Positions 16,603 through 24,394 of a stretch of DNA of 64,000 nucleotides are shown one piece after another. The position numbers were made by a program, and so were the translations under genes. The stretch's first letter is position 1, and the number at the start of each line of letters is the position of its first letter. The DNA lies in assembly GCA_964507395.1 (NCBI GenBank), contig CAZDQE010000006.1, positions 1-64,000 of the forward strand. Direction: 5' to 3'. Source of the DNA: SIG575 sp964507395 (lineage in GTDB: Bacteria; Bacillota; Clostridia; Oscillospirales; Acutalibacteraceae). The notes beneath the pieces are model-generated. The model worked only from the letters and a program-made list of their open reading frames with translations, was not told the DNA's origin and did not search any database.

Positions 16603-17760
16603 TCATCCGTCAGAAGAAATCAGACTCAAATTGATGATTCTTCTGTCCGGCTTTCGGTGGTATTCGTATCGGATTCCGTAATCGTTTTCGAGTGTTCCCG
16701 CACCGATGTTCAGCTTCTTTGTCAGAGCATTCGGTGCGATATCAAGCTTTAAAATTTCAACAAGCTCCGATGCGTTACCGTTCCATTTCGGGTTGTCGGT
16801 TGTGATGAATTCTGCGATTTTCAGAACAATCGGGTCGGGCGGTGATTTCCACAATTCAGTTTCCGTGTGGTCCAAATCCCAAAGAAGTTTTTCCTGATTT
16901 CTGACGAGGTAAAGCTTCTGGTCGCATTGGTCTCTGCCGACAATGTCAAGCGTTGCCGAGTTGTCGGTGCGCCGTTCTTTCTGAAGGATGAAAGCACCGT
17001 CGGCACATCCGAGAATACCTGTTGTTCCCGAAATCATATCGAACTTATCCGATGCTTGCTGCTTCCTCGTGTGATGAACAATCAGCAGACAGATTTCTTT
17101 TTGGTCGGCGAATTTTTTGAGATTGCCGACACATTCGTAATCGTTTGCGTAGCTGTAACTGTCGCCGTTGCCTTGCCTGATTTTTTGAAGTGTGTCGATG
17201 ATAATCAGCCGTGTGTCCGGGTGAAGATTTATAAATTCTTCGAGCTGGTCTTCAAGTCCTTCGCCGAGTTTCTTCGCCGTGATTGCGAAATATAAATTTG
17301 CGGTTCCGTCAACTCCGAACATTCTGTTCATTCTTTTCTGTAGTCTGCGGTGGTCGTCTTCAAGGGCAAGATAGAGAACCGTGCTTTGCTTCACTTCATA
17401 GTTCCACAGCCTCTGTCCCGTTGCGATGTGATAAGCAAGCTGTGCAACGAGAAATGATTTGCCGACCTTCGGTGCACCTGCAAGGATATATGTTCCGGGG
17501 TAAATCAGATTTTCAACAATGGCAGGCTTACTTCGGTAAACCGATTCAAACAGTTCATCAAGATTTATTGTCGGCAGAAAGTTTTTGCTCGACTCTTGGT
17601 TGAGTTTATGACCCAATAAAATTAATCGGTCTTTTCTGTCTTTGCTATTGATTTCTTCGGGTTCAGGTGTTATACTGTTAATAATATTTGTGGTTGGCTG
17701 TTCACCGTCTGCGCCAACAGACGGAGTCTGAACAGTCATTTTTTTATTTGTGGAGGACAT
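16603..17760 (-). CDS. RepA-like AAA_25 hexameric helicase
   Basis: The 385-residue protein has an ATPase core of the RepA/RecA-like type: Walker A GTYILAGAPKVGKSF (about residue 95), Walker B TRLIIIDTLQKI (about 187), and LLIVHHTRK with a following DMISGTTGILGCADG loop. The C-terminal winged-helix part (about 310-380) suits DNA binding. In mobilisable elements these helicases drive theta-type or rolling-circle replication after excision. AGGGGG lies 7 bases upstream; the gene overlaps the upstream MobC-like gene by 17 bases. It is followed by the iteron-like inverted repeat. The assignment as replication helicase is family knowledge; the origin is inferred from the repeat. Confidence 0.85.
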   Translation of the reverse strand: MSSTNKKMTVQTPSVGADGEQPTTNIINSITPEPEEINSKDRKDRLILLGHKLNQESSKNFLPTINLDELFESVYRSKPAIVENLIYPGTYILAGAPKVGKSFLVAQLAYHIATGQRLWNYEVKQSTVLYLALEDDHRRLQKRMNRMFGVDGTANLYFAITAKKLGEGLEDQLEEFINLHPDTRLIIIDTLQKIRQGNGDSYSYANDYECVGNLKKFADQKEICLLIVHHTRKQQASDKFDMISGTTGILGCADGAFILQKERRTDNSATLDIVGRDQCDQKLYLVRNQEKLLWDLDHTETELWKSPPDPIVLKIAEFITTDNPKWNGNASELVEILKLDIAPNALTKKLNIGAGTLENDYGIRYEYHRKPDRRIINLSLISSDG

Positions 17761-18082
17761 CTTGTTCCCCCTTAATTCCGCCGAGAATATCGCACATCAT
17801 CTTTAAAACTTCGAGCAGGTCTTTGTCAATCTGCCGACCTGCTTCAATGCGGCTCAGCTCGTGATACACCTTTGCAAAATCTTCTTTGAGTGCTTTGTAT
17901 ACTCTCGGATTCGGCATAACCTCAACATCGTGGTTTGTCAGTTTCCTCGTTATATATTCCTGCTTTGACAGCCCCGAGAGCCTGACGAATTCATCGATTG
18001 TCTGTCCTTCTTCGGGCGATACTCTGAATGAAACTGTTTTGTTTCTCCAACGGTTGCGGTTGTCTAAATTTTTCTCTGACAT
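17744..18082 (-). CDS. MobC-like relaxosome accessory protein
   Basis: The 112-residue protein begins with RNKTVSFRVSPEEGQTIDEF, a ribbon-helix-helix start, followed by LSGLSKQEYITRKL (typical of the MobC/relaxosome accessory family) and a helical C-terminal half with ALKEDFAKVYHELSRIEAG. It would bind oriT and help the relaxase. The start lies one base before the integrase stop, so translation is coupled to the integrase. Length is normal for the family. Confidence 0.8.
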   Translation of the reverse strand: MSEKNLDNRNRWRNKTVSFRVSPEEGQTIDEFVRLSGLSKQEYITRKLTNHDVEVMPNPRVYKALKEDFAKVYHELSRIEAGRQIDKDLLEVLKMMCDILGGIKGEQDVLHK

Positions 18083-19159
18083 TTAAACATCGTTCCTTTC
18101 AAAATTTAATTTTCTTGCCATTTCCTGCTGAGCAGAGGGGAAGAGGTGAGCGTATCTGTATGTTATTTCGATACTCTCATGACCGACTCGGTCAGCGATT
18201 GCAAGAGCCGAGAATCCCATATCAATCAGCAGAGAGATGTGACTGTGCCGCAAATCGTGGATTCTGATTCGCTGTATTCCTACCGCCCGTGAGCCTCGTT
18301 CAATTTCGTTGCTCAGATACTTTTTTGATATTTTGAATATCCGTTCCGTGCTTTCGAGTCCGTAAATCATCTTCAGGTATTCCTGCATTTCTTCGCAGAG
18401 GAAACTGGGCATTGTGATTGTTCGGTTGCTCTTTTTTGTTTTGGGAGAGGTGATGATGTCCTTGCCTTTTATCCTTTGATACGATTTGTTGATTCGGACG
18501 GTTCCTTTGACGAAGTCAAAATCTTCGGCTGTCAGGGCAAGCAGCTCGCCCACACGGATACCGCACCAGTAAAGCATTTCAAAAGCGTAGAACGAAACGG
18601 GTTTATCCATTATTTCATAAGAGAACAGTTTGTACTCGTCTTTGGTCCAGAACTTCATCTCTTTTGTTTCTTCCTTGCCCATATTTCCTGCTTTGGCTGC
18701 AGGGTTGGACCGTAAATCATAGTGCTTTACTGCGTGGTTGAAAATCGCACTGAGTTGATTGTGCATCGTTTTGAGATAGGTTGCTGAGTACGGTTTCATT
18801 TTGCTGTCACGGTATGCCAGCATTTCATTCTGCCAGGCGATTACATCCTTTGTTGTGATTTGATTCATCGGCTTGTCTCCGAAGTAGGGGACTATTTTGT
18901 TTTCGATGATATGTTGCTTTGTCAGCCAGGTTGTATCTTTGAGTCTAAACTTTGTATCATTAAAATAAAGCTCAACGAATGCTTTGAAGCTCATATCGAG
19001 ATTTGCTTCAGACTGTTGTTTGAAGGTCAGCTCCCACTCCTGAGCTTCTTTCTTGGTTTTAAACCCTCGTTTGCATTTCTGCTTGCGTTCGCCTTTCCAG
19101 TTGGTGTATCTGAAAACTACGTACCAAGTGCCGCTTTCTTCGTTTTTATATACCGGCAT
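18083..19159 (-). CDS. int: tyrosine recombinase/integrase of the element
   Basis: The 358-residue integrase has an AP2-like arm-binding domain (about 1-55), a SAM-like core-binding domain (about 65-150) and a complete catalytic domain: the first Arg in WCGIRVGELLAL, the HDLRHSH box (about 305), GH in ADRVGHES and the nucleophile Tyr in TYRYAHLFPS (about 336). It inserts and excises the element; the neighbouring guaA 3' end is the likely target. It lies directly after the excisionase-like gene with no gap. A truncated relative lies at 1256-1696. Confidence 0.96.
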   Translation of the reverse strand: MPVYKNEESGTWYVVFRYTNWKGERKQKCKRGFKTKKEAQEWELTFKQQSEANLDMSFKAFVELYFNDTKFRLKDTTWLTKQHIIENKIVPYFGDKPMNQITTKDVIAWQNEMLAYRDSKMKPYSATYLKTMHNQLSAIFNHAVKHYDLRSNPAAKAGNMGKEETKEMKFWTKDEYKLFSYEIMDKPVSFYAFEMLYWCGIRVGELLALTAEDFDFVKGTVRINKSYQRIKGKDIITSPKTKKSNRTITMPSFLCEEMQEYLKMIYGLESTERIFKISKKYLSNEIERGSRAVGIQRIRIHDLRHSHISLLIDMGFSALAIADRVGHESIEITYRYAHLFPSAQQEMARKLNFERNDV

Positions 19160-19351
19160 TTAATTTTCAAGCTCCTTTCTTATATAGTAAAGTCTTTCAT
19201 TAAAATACTGTCGGTTAACTCTGCCTGTGATGGTGATATAACCCATATTGCTCAACTCCTCATTGAGCATTCTTACGATTCTGTAAGCGTAGGATATCGA
19301 GATATCAAGTTCTTCTGCAATATCGCTCGCTTTCATAAAGCCTTTTTCCAT
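19160..19351 (-). CDS. xis: excisionase-like winged-helix protein
   Basis: The 63-residue protein starts at ATG 19351, with AAAGGAG 11 bases upstream (the TTG at 19372 overlaps that site). It has FMKASDIAEELDISISYAYRIVRMLNEEL, a helix-turn-helix of the excisionase/MerR-like type, followed by a short wing. It precedes the integrase in the same operon with no spacing, the standard place for an excisionase, and the start of its operon is under the XRE operators. Confidence 0.75.
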   Translation of the reverse strand: MEKGFMKASDIAEELDISISYAYRIVRMLNEELSNMGYITITGRVNRQYFNERLYYIRKELEN

Positions 19352-19716
19352 TCTGAATTTTTCTCCTTTCAATTTATTTTTTATTAGAATGGGGATTTGC
19401 CGTTCTACCCGAAGTTCGAGTTCCGACAGGCACTCCTCATATTTCTACGGGCGCTGTGCCGTCAGCCTTTCGGCTGCGCTCGCTCTCTTTTTGAGAGGTC
19501 TTGGCGGTTTGTTCTCGTCGGACGGTCATTCAATTGTAGTTAGAATACTAAACCGAATTGTTTAGGTTATCTGTATTATACTAAACAAATCTGTTTATGT
19601 CAAGTTTTTGTGTTAACAAATTTAAACAAAACTGTTAAGTTTTTGTAAAAGCATATTGACATTACTAAACATATTTGCTATACTACAGTCAAACCCGACG
19701 AAAAGGAGTGCTTAAT
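19352..19716. promoter_or_regulatory. divergent control region of the int/xis and xre genes
   Basis: This 365-base gap holds a genetic switch. Four copies of CTAAAC-N6-GTTTAG or a variant lie at 19548-19565, 19581-19598, 19622-19639 and 19665-19682. The minus-strand promoter for xis/int has TTGACA at 19598-19603 and TATAAT at 19575-19580 (spacer 17), and its spacer is the second operator. The plus-strand promoter for xre has TTGACA at 19656-19661 and TATACT at 19679-19684 (spacer 17), with the fourth operator in its spacer. The xis leader (19352 to about 19568) is GC-richer with several short inverted repeats and no gene. Confidence 0.85.
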
Positions 19717-20211
19717 ATGGCAATCGGTGAAAGAATAAACTACTTACGCAACTATCTTGGAATGACACAGAAATATCTCGGATTGGAAATCGGATTTCCC
19801 GTTGCATCTGCCGATGTCCGTATTGCACAGTATGAAACAGGCTCAAGAACGCCAAAGGCTGAAATAACGGCAGCTATTGCGGATGCACTCGGAGTTGCAC
19901 CCGAAGCGCTGAATGTTCCCGATATTGACAGCTATATCGGACTGATGCACACTCTTTTTGCATTGGAAGATATTTACGGATTTTCAATAGATGAGTCTGA
20001 CGGAGAAATCTGTATTAAATTAAATAAAGAAAATAAAGATACATCTAATATTCTTCCTATGCTCTCTGCCTGGAAAGAGCAGGCGGATATGCTCAGGGCT
20101 GGAAAGATTGATATTCACGATTACAACAAATGGAGATATAATTTCCCGAAGTACGATGACACTCAGAAATGGGTGAAAATTCCTATCGACCTTTCAGATG
20201 AACTTAAATAA
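19717..20211 (+). CDS. XRE-family repressor of the element
   Basis: The start is ATG 19717 with AAAAGGAG 8 bases upstream; an earlier frame to 19675 lies inside the promoter. The 164-residue protein has an N-terminal HTH (about 1-65: IGERINYLRNYLGMTQKYLGL, then QYETGSRTPK, then ALGVAPEAL) and an unrecognised C-terminal part. It is divergent from the excisionase/integrase operon, and both promoters are covered by CTAAAC-type operators, so it most likely represses int/xis and itself, keeping the element integrated. No LexA-like protease motif is seen, so release of repression needs another signal. Confidence 0.88.
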   Translation: MAIGERINYLRNYLGMTQKYLGLEIGFPVASADVRIAQYETGSRTPKAEITAAIADALGVAPEALNVPDIDSYIGLMHTLFALEDIYGFSIDESDGEICIKLNKENKDTSNILPMLSAWKEQADMLRAGKIDIHDYNKWRYNFPKYDDTQKWVKIPIDLSDELK

Positions 20212-20232
20212 GAACAAAAAAATAACGACAAA

Positions 20233-20268
20233 AAACCCTTAACCGTGATAATCCACAGTTAAGGGTTT
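20233..20268. terminator. hairpin terminator after the XRE gene
   Basis: AAACCCTTAAC at 20233-20243 pairs with GTTAAGGGTTT at 20258-20268 over 11 bases. It lies 21 bases past the XRE stop and would stop transcription from running into the convergent guaA end. Confidence 0.8.
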
Positions 20269-20295
20269 AGTCGTTTATTGCAGAAATTTTATGAG

Positions 20296-20366
20296 TTTGA
20301 TAACCTGCAAGCCAACGGGAAATCGCAATGATAATGCCCGAGTCGTGTTATCAAAGTGTTATCAAA
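20296..20366. repeat. GTTATCAAA repeats between the element and guaA
   Basis: GTGTTATCAAA occurs twice in direct tandem (20345-20355 and 20356-20366), and its core GTTATCAAA recurs inverted at 20296-20304. Short repeats of this kind near an attachment site are typical integrase arm-type sites. Confidence 0.5.
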
Positions 20367-20422
20367 GGGATTTTCTGAACCCTGAAAGCCTTGATATTAC
20401 TTGGGTTTGGCTCTTTGGGTAA

Positions 20423-20445
20423 TTATTCCCACTCGATTGTACCTG
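20423..20445. other. probable attachment site at the guaA 3' end
   Basis: The last codons of guaA (the GTIEWE end and its stop, GAGTGGGAATAA on the minus strand) mark the junction. The guaA 3' end is a well-known insertion point for genomic islands. I could not find the second copy of this core in the window, so the other end of the element should lie to the left of position 1. Confidence 0.55.
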
Positions 20446-21424
20446 TTGGCTTGGGAGTAAGGTCGAAGAGGACACGGTTGATGCCGTCTACTTCGTTTGT
20501 GATACGTGCTACTATTTTATGGAGAATCGGATAAGGAATCTCTTCTATAGTTGCTGTCATTGCGTCTGTTGTGTTTACAGCTCTAATGATTGCGGGCCAG
20601 CCTTCATAACGGCTGTCGTCTTTAACTCCTACGCTCTTGATATCAGGAACAGCGATGAAATACTGCCATACTTTGCCTGCAAGACCTGCGATTTCAAACT
20701 CTTCACGGAGAATTGCATCTGCTTCACGAAGTGCATGGAGTCTGTCACGTGTGATTGCACCAAGGCAACGCACACCAAGTCCGGGGCCGGGGAACGGCTG
20801 GCGGTAAACCATGTTCTGAGGAAGACCGAGAGCATCGCCTACAACTCTGACTTCATCCTTAAAGAGGAATTTAAGAGGCTCAACAAGCTCCATTTCCATC
20901 TCTTCGGGAAGTCCGCCAACGTTGTGGTGTGACTTAACTGCCTTCTTACCCTCTGCCTGCTTGATACTCTCAAGAATATCAGGATAAATAGTACCCTGTG
21001 CAAGGTATGAAATGCCGTCAAGCTTTGCAGCTTCCTCATCAAAAACTTTAATAAATTCAGCACCGATTATCTTACGCTTCTTTTCAGGATCACTTTCACC
21101 TGCAAGAAGGTCAAGGAAACGGTCTGTCGCATCAACATAAACAAGGTTAGCATCAAGAGCTTTTCCGAAAACTTCGATAACCTGTTCACTCTCTCCCTTA
21201 CGCATAAGACCGTGGTTAACGTGAACACATACGAGCTGTTTTCCGATTGCCTTAATAAGAAGAGCTGCAACAACCGATGAATCAACTCCGCCGGAAAGTG
21301 CAAGAAGAACTTTCTTGTCGCCAACCTGCTCACGAACTGCCTTTACCTGCTCTTCGATAAACGCATTTGCAAGCTCTATCGTGTTAATTCTCTGCATTGA
21401 TTCGGGACGTACATTGTTTTGCAT
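20423..21424 (-). CDS. guaA: GMP synthase, ATP-pyrophosphatase part only
   Basis: The 333-residue protein is the C-terminal two-thirds of usual bacterial GuaA. It has the ATP-PPase loop LALSGGVDSSVVAALL (about 40-55), then RKIIGAEFIKVF, AQGTIYPD and KSHHNVGGLPEEM, and the dimerisation domain ending TPKPTGTIEWE. It converts XMP plus ammonia to GMP. The N-terminal glutamine amidotransferase domain (about 190 residues in most bacteria) is absent. The ATG at 21424 follows CGGAGGAG, and a promoter lies 30 bases further upstream, so this is a real start, not a truncation by the element. A separate amidotransferase elsewhere must supply ammonia, as in archaea. The element's insertion kept the C-terminal end intact. 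Confidence 0.92.
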   Translation of the reverse strand: MQNNVRPESMQRINTIELANAFIEEQVKAVREQVGDKKVLLALSGGVDSSVVAALLIKAIGKQLVCVHVNHGLMRKGESEQVIEVFGKALDANLVYVDATDRFLDLLAGESDPEKKRKIIGAEFIKVFDEEAAKLDGISYLAQGTIYPDILESIKQAEGKKAVKSHHNVGGLPEEMEMELVEPLKFLFKDEVRVVGDALGLPQNMVYRQPFPGPGLGVRCLGAITRDRLHALREADAILREEFEIAGLAGKVWQYFIAVPDIKSVGVKDDSRYEGWPAIIRAVNTTDAMTATIEEIPYPILHKIVARITNEVDGINRVLFDLTPKPTGTIEWE

Positions 21425-21461
21425 AAAATCTCCTCCGTTATGTTGATTTATTATGCTCTTT

Positions 21462-21490
21462 ATTATATACCTATACAGCGAAAAATTCAA
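21462..21490 (-). promoter_or_regulatory. guaA promoter
   Basis: On the minus strand TTGAAT (21485-21490) and TATAAT (21462-21467) are 17 bases apart, giving a start near 21455 and a leader of about 30 bases. No purine riboswitch fits in so short a leader. Confidence 0.7.
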
Positions 21491-21639
21491 GATATTTAAA
21501 ATCACAAAATTTAGGAAATATTTCAATTGCAAATAGTAAAATATGTATATTTCTAACGAAAAATCTTTTATCTGATATTGAAATTACAGATTATATATGA
21601 TAAACTTTATTTAGAAATATCAAGAAAGGCGGTTTTGCT

Positions 21640-22992
21640 TTGAGAAATTACGACGTTGCTATTGTGGGCGGTGCAACATCCGGTTCTTTTTTCGCACGCA
21701 AAATGGCTGAAAAAGGCTACCGTGTTCTTGTCATCGACAAAAATCCTCTTGAGAAAATCGGTTCAAGGTACGATATTTTCCACATCGGCAGAAAAGAATT
21801 TGAACGTTTCGGAATCCCCAGACCTGTAAAAGGCGATAAAGAATGGGCTTTTGAGTTTGAAACGAACTACACAGCCGCACCGTCAGGAAAATATCCCATA
21901 AAAACCTTCGACCCTATGGTTGGTCTGCACATGCATGAATACACCGTTCTCATGAATGAATGGGCAAAAGAAAAAGGCGCTGAAATTCAATACTCAGCCT
22001 CTTTTGAAGATTTCATTTATGAAAACGGAAAAATTGCCGGATTTACATATTCAGACATCAACGGAGCTGAGGAAGTTTTTGCAAAATGCGTCGTTGACTG
22101 TTCCGGCATTGAAAGTGTTCTGCGCAGAAAACTGCCTGATAATACTCTTGTTGAAAAATTTGAGATTACACCTGAGGATATGTTTTATGTTGTTCTCAAA
22201 TATGTAAAATTCAAAGACCCCGATTTTGTCTACAACACTTCATCAACAGGTTGGCCTTTCTACAAATCATGGCTTGCACCGCAGGAAGACCCTAACGGCG
22301 GTATTCTCGGAATCGGTGCATGTAACAGCTATAAACAAGCAGAAACAATCCTTGAGGACGTTATCAAAAATATCCCCCTTCCCGAATACACGATAACCCG
22401 TACAGAAAAAGGGAAAACACCTTATACACGTCCCCCGTACTCATTCGTTACAGATGGCTTTATCGTCACAGGCGATGCAGGTTGCCTTACAAAGCCAAAT
22501 AACGGCGAGGGCGTTACAAGCAGCATGGTGCAGATGGAAATTGCAGCAGACGTCCTTGACGAAGCACTGAAAGCAAACGACCTTTCCGCAGAGCGGCTTT
22601 GGAAAATAAATAAGATTTACAATGAAAAGCAGGGCGCTGACTTTGCAAGCACAAGAGCCTTGCTTACAAAAGTTGTTAAGGCTAAAAAAGACGAGTTTGA
22701 ATTTTTCTTTGAAAAGGGTCACGACTTCCTTCAGGCTTTTCTCGACGGTGCCGCAGACGGTCCGGAAATCAAAATAAACATGGGACAGCTTCTTCCTGCC
22801 GCAGGAAAAATTCTCGGCGGAATCCTCACAGGTAAAGTTTCTTTTGCCACTCTCAAAGAAGCAGCAGGCGGATTTACTCTCGGAAACAAGCTGAAAAAAC
22901 ATTATCTTAATTTCCCGTCTTCCCCTGACGGTTACAGGGAATGGGCAGAAACAGCCGATGCACTTTGGGCTAAGGTAGGCAAAATGCAATAA
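21640..22992 (+). CDS. geranylgeranyl-reductase-family FAD oxidoreductase
   Basis: The 450-residue flavoprotein starts with the dinucleotide-binding motif YDVAIVGGATSGSFFARKM, has a mid GMP-like block VDCSGIESVLRR (about 165) and the C-terminal FAD motif FIVTGDAGCLTKPNNGEG (about 275-292), all features of geranylgeranyl reductase-like enzymes. These saturate isoprenoid chains or related substrates; the substrate here is unknown. The start codon is TTG at 21640, with AAAGG about 10 bases upstream. It is followed after 42 bases by a secreted glycosidase-like protein in the same direction. No membrane segment is present. A quinone or menaquinone-like target is possible but not supported by neighbours. 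Confidence 0.85.
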   Translation: MRNYDVAIVGGATSGSFFARKMAEKGYRVLVIDKNPLEKIGSRYDIFHIGRKEFERFGIPRPVKGDKEWAFEFETNYTAAPSGKYPIKTFDPMVGLHMHEYTVLMNEWAKEKGAEIQYSASFEDFIYENGKIAGFTYSDINGAEEVFAKCVVDCSGIESVLRRKLPDNTLVEKFEITPEDMFYVVLKYVKFKDPDFVYNTSSTGWPFYKSWLAPQEDPNGGILGIGACNSYKQAETILEDVIKNIPLPEYTITRTEKGKTPYTRPPYSFVTDGFIVTGDAGCLTKPNNGEGVTSSMVQMEIAADVLDEALKANDLSAERLWKINKIYNEKQGADFASTRALLTKVVKAKKDEFEFFFEKGHDFLQAFLDGAADGPEIKINMGQLLPAAGKILGGILTGKVSFATLKEAAGGFTLGNKLKKHYLNFPSSPDGYREWAETADALWAKVGKMQ

Positions 22993-23034
22993 GTTTACAA
23001 TCGGGCGAATGTCCGAATGAAAGGAGAAATACAA

Positions 23035-24291
23035 ATGAATGAAAAATTATTGGCAGTCGGCAAAAAAGTACTCGCAGTACTGTTATCAGTTCTGATTCCC
23101 GTGCTTTCAGCAGTCATTTCTTTCGACCCCTTTGCAAAGTATGACCCTGAGGTTAAATCAGCACTTGAGAAAACAGACGGACTTATTAAAGGTGTTTGTC
23201 ACGCTGACCCCGATTACGAGCTTCTTCATGAGGCAGGAATTGAATGGACAAGAAAGGACGTTCCTTTCCTCTATGACAAGGACGGCAATATCAGCCAGAG
23301 TTACCTTAACTGGAAGGCTGAAATGCAGGAATATGCTGACAACGGCATCAGAATTTTCTGCGTTACACCCTATCCGTACAAATACATAGATTACGGACTT
23401 GACCCCCGCGACCCTGAAAACCGTGATGAAATTCAGGCAATTGCAGAATACTATGTAAAAGACCTTGAAGGCATTGTAGGCGTATTCCAGGTTACAAATG
23501 AAATGGGTATTGACCGCTTTACTTATCCTCTCACAATTGATGAGGCAGCAGATTTCATCGGTATGCAGCTTGAGGTTATGGATCCTCTTTGTGAGGAAAG
23601 AGATATTCTCCTCGGTTACAACATTGCTGACGTCACTCTCCCCTTCAAAATGCTCAAATATAACGATTATCTTGACTACGTAGGCCTTGACCTCTATCTC
23701 GGTTGCTTTGAAGATATTCTTCATGAAATTGATACATTTGTAGCATTGGCAGGTCTTGTTCATCTTGTTACACAGAAACCCATTATCTATTGCGAATTCG
23801 GTTATATTGGTTACGGTGAACCTAAAACAGACGAAGAAAAGGTTGAAGTTCTTCAGAATTACGGTTACAACAGCGAAGCAGAAGCTACTGCAGATATGGA
23901 CAACTTCATCCAGAAGCTTCCCGAAGATATGCGCGAAGAAATTCTTGAAATTTATCCCGATTACACTGCTGAACAGTACGCAGAAGTAATTTTCCGCGGT
24001 GAATACATGAACCACTTCTACACATCTCTTCCTGAAGGATATTATCTTGACGGATATACCCATACCCCCGAAGGGCAGGCAAAATTCTTCGAAGACCTCA
24101 TTCCCAAGCTTCTCGCCAAGGATTACATAATCGGCACAGTAATTTACTGTTGGCACGACAGTGACTCCTGCTATGTTTGCGGACAGGCAGATTGTCCTGT
24201 TGAAACAGGTTGGGGCTTGGTTGACGGCGAGGGTATCCCTAAGCCTTCCTTCTATGCAGTAAAAGAAATCTTCAATTCAACAGACAGATAA
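23035..24291 (+). CDS. secreted glycoside-hydrolase-like TIM-barrel protein
   Basis: ATG 23035 has AAAGGAG 9 bases upstream. The 418-residue product starts with a basic/hydrophobic export or anchor segment (KKVLAVLLSVLIPVLSAVIS), then a TIM-barrel-like domain with VTNEMG (a candidate acid/base Glu at the end of strand 4, about residue 155), a strand LDYVGLDLYLG, and IYCEFGYIG (candidate nucleophile Glu on strand 7, about residue 253). This Asn-Glu/Glu pair is the signature of clan GH-A enzymes (GH5, GH2, GH53 etc.). Which sugar bond it cleaves cannot be told. A C-terminal stretch with CYVCGQADCPVETGWGLVDG ends the barrel. It lies 42 bases after the reductase gene and is probably co-transcribed. 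Confidence 0.75.
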   Translation: MNEKLLAVGKKVLAVLLSVLIPVLSAVISFDPFAKYDPEVKSALEKTDGLIKGVCHADPDYELLHEAGIEWTRKDVPFLYDKDGNISQSYLNWKAEMQEYADNGIRIFCVTPYPYKYIDYGLDPRDPENRDEIQAIAEYYVKDLEGIVGVFQVTNEMGIDRFTYPLTIDEAADFIGMQLEVMDPLCEERDILLGYNIADVTLPFKMLKYNDYLDYVGLDLYLGCFEDILHEIDTFVALAGLVHLVTQKPIIYCEFGYIGYGEPKTDEEKVEVLQNYGYNSEAEATADMDNFIQKLPEDMREEILEIYPDYTAEQYAEVIFRGEYMNHFYTSLPEGYYLDGYTHTPEGQAKFFEDLIPKLLAKDYIIGTVIYCWHDSDSCYVCGQADCPVETGWGLVDGEGIPKPSFYAVKEIFNSTDR

Positions 24292-24315
24292 TTTATCCGT
24301 ATGTTAACGCATCCG

Positions 24316-24342
24316 CCTCCCCTTGAAATTTTTGAGGGGAGG
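24316..24342. terminator. intrinsic terminator after the glycosidase-like gene
   Basis: CCTCCCCT (24316-24323) and AGGGGAGG (24335-24342) form an 8-bp GC-rich stem with an 11-base loop, followed by TTTTACT. It is 24 bases past the stop codon. Confidence 0.8.
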
Positions 24343-24353
24343 TTTTACTATGC

Positions 24354-24390
24354 AAACAACCCCTGGTAGTTATCATACCCGGGGTTGTTT
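24354..24390. terminator. bidirectional terminator between convergent genes
   Basis: AAACAACCCC (24354-24363) and GGGGTTGTTT (24381-24390) form a 10-bp stem flanked by A on the left and T on the right. It lies between the glycosidase-like gene and the minus-strand membrane-protein gene and serves the latter as well. Confidence 0.75.
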
Positions 24391-24394
24391 CAAA

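Noticed and set aside
21425..21639. possible purine riboswitch upstream of guaA
   Set aside because: The leader from the predicted start is only about 30 bases and no three-way-junction core is visible.
22441..23034. 197-residue open frame opposite the flavoprotein gene
   Set aside because: A shadow frame with no start signal; it covers coding DNA of a well-supported flavoprotein.
23158..24156. 332-residue open frame opposite the glycosidase-like gene
   Set aside because: It is a shadow of a codon-biased gene: Cys/Phe/Val-rich, no start signal and no family.
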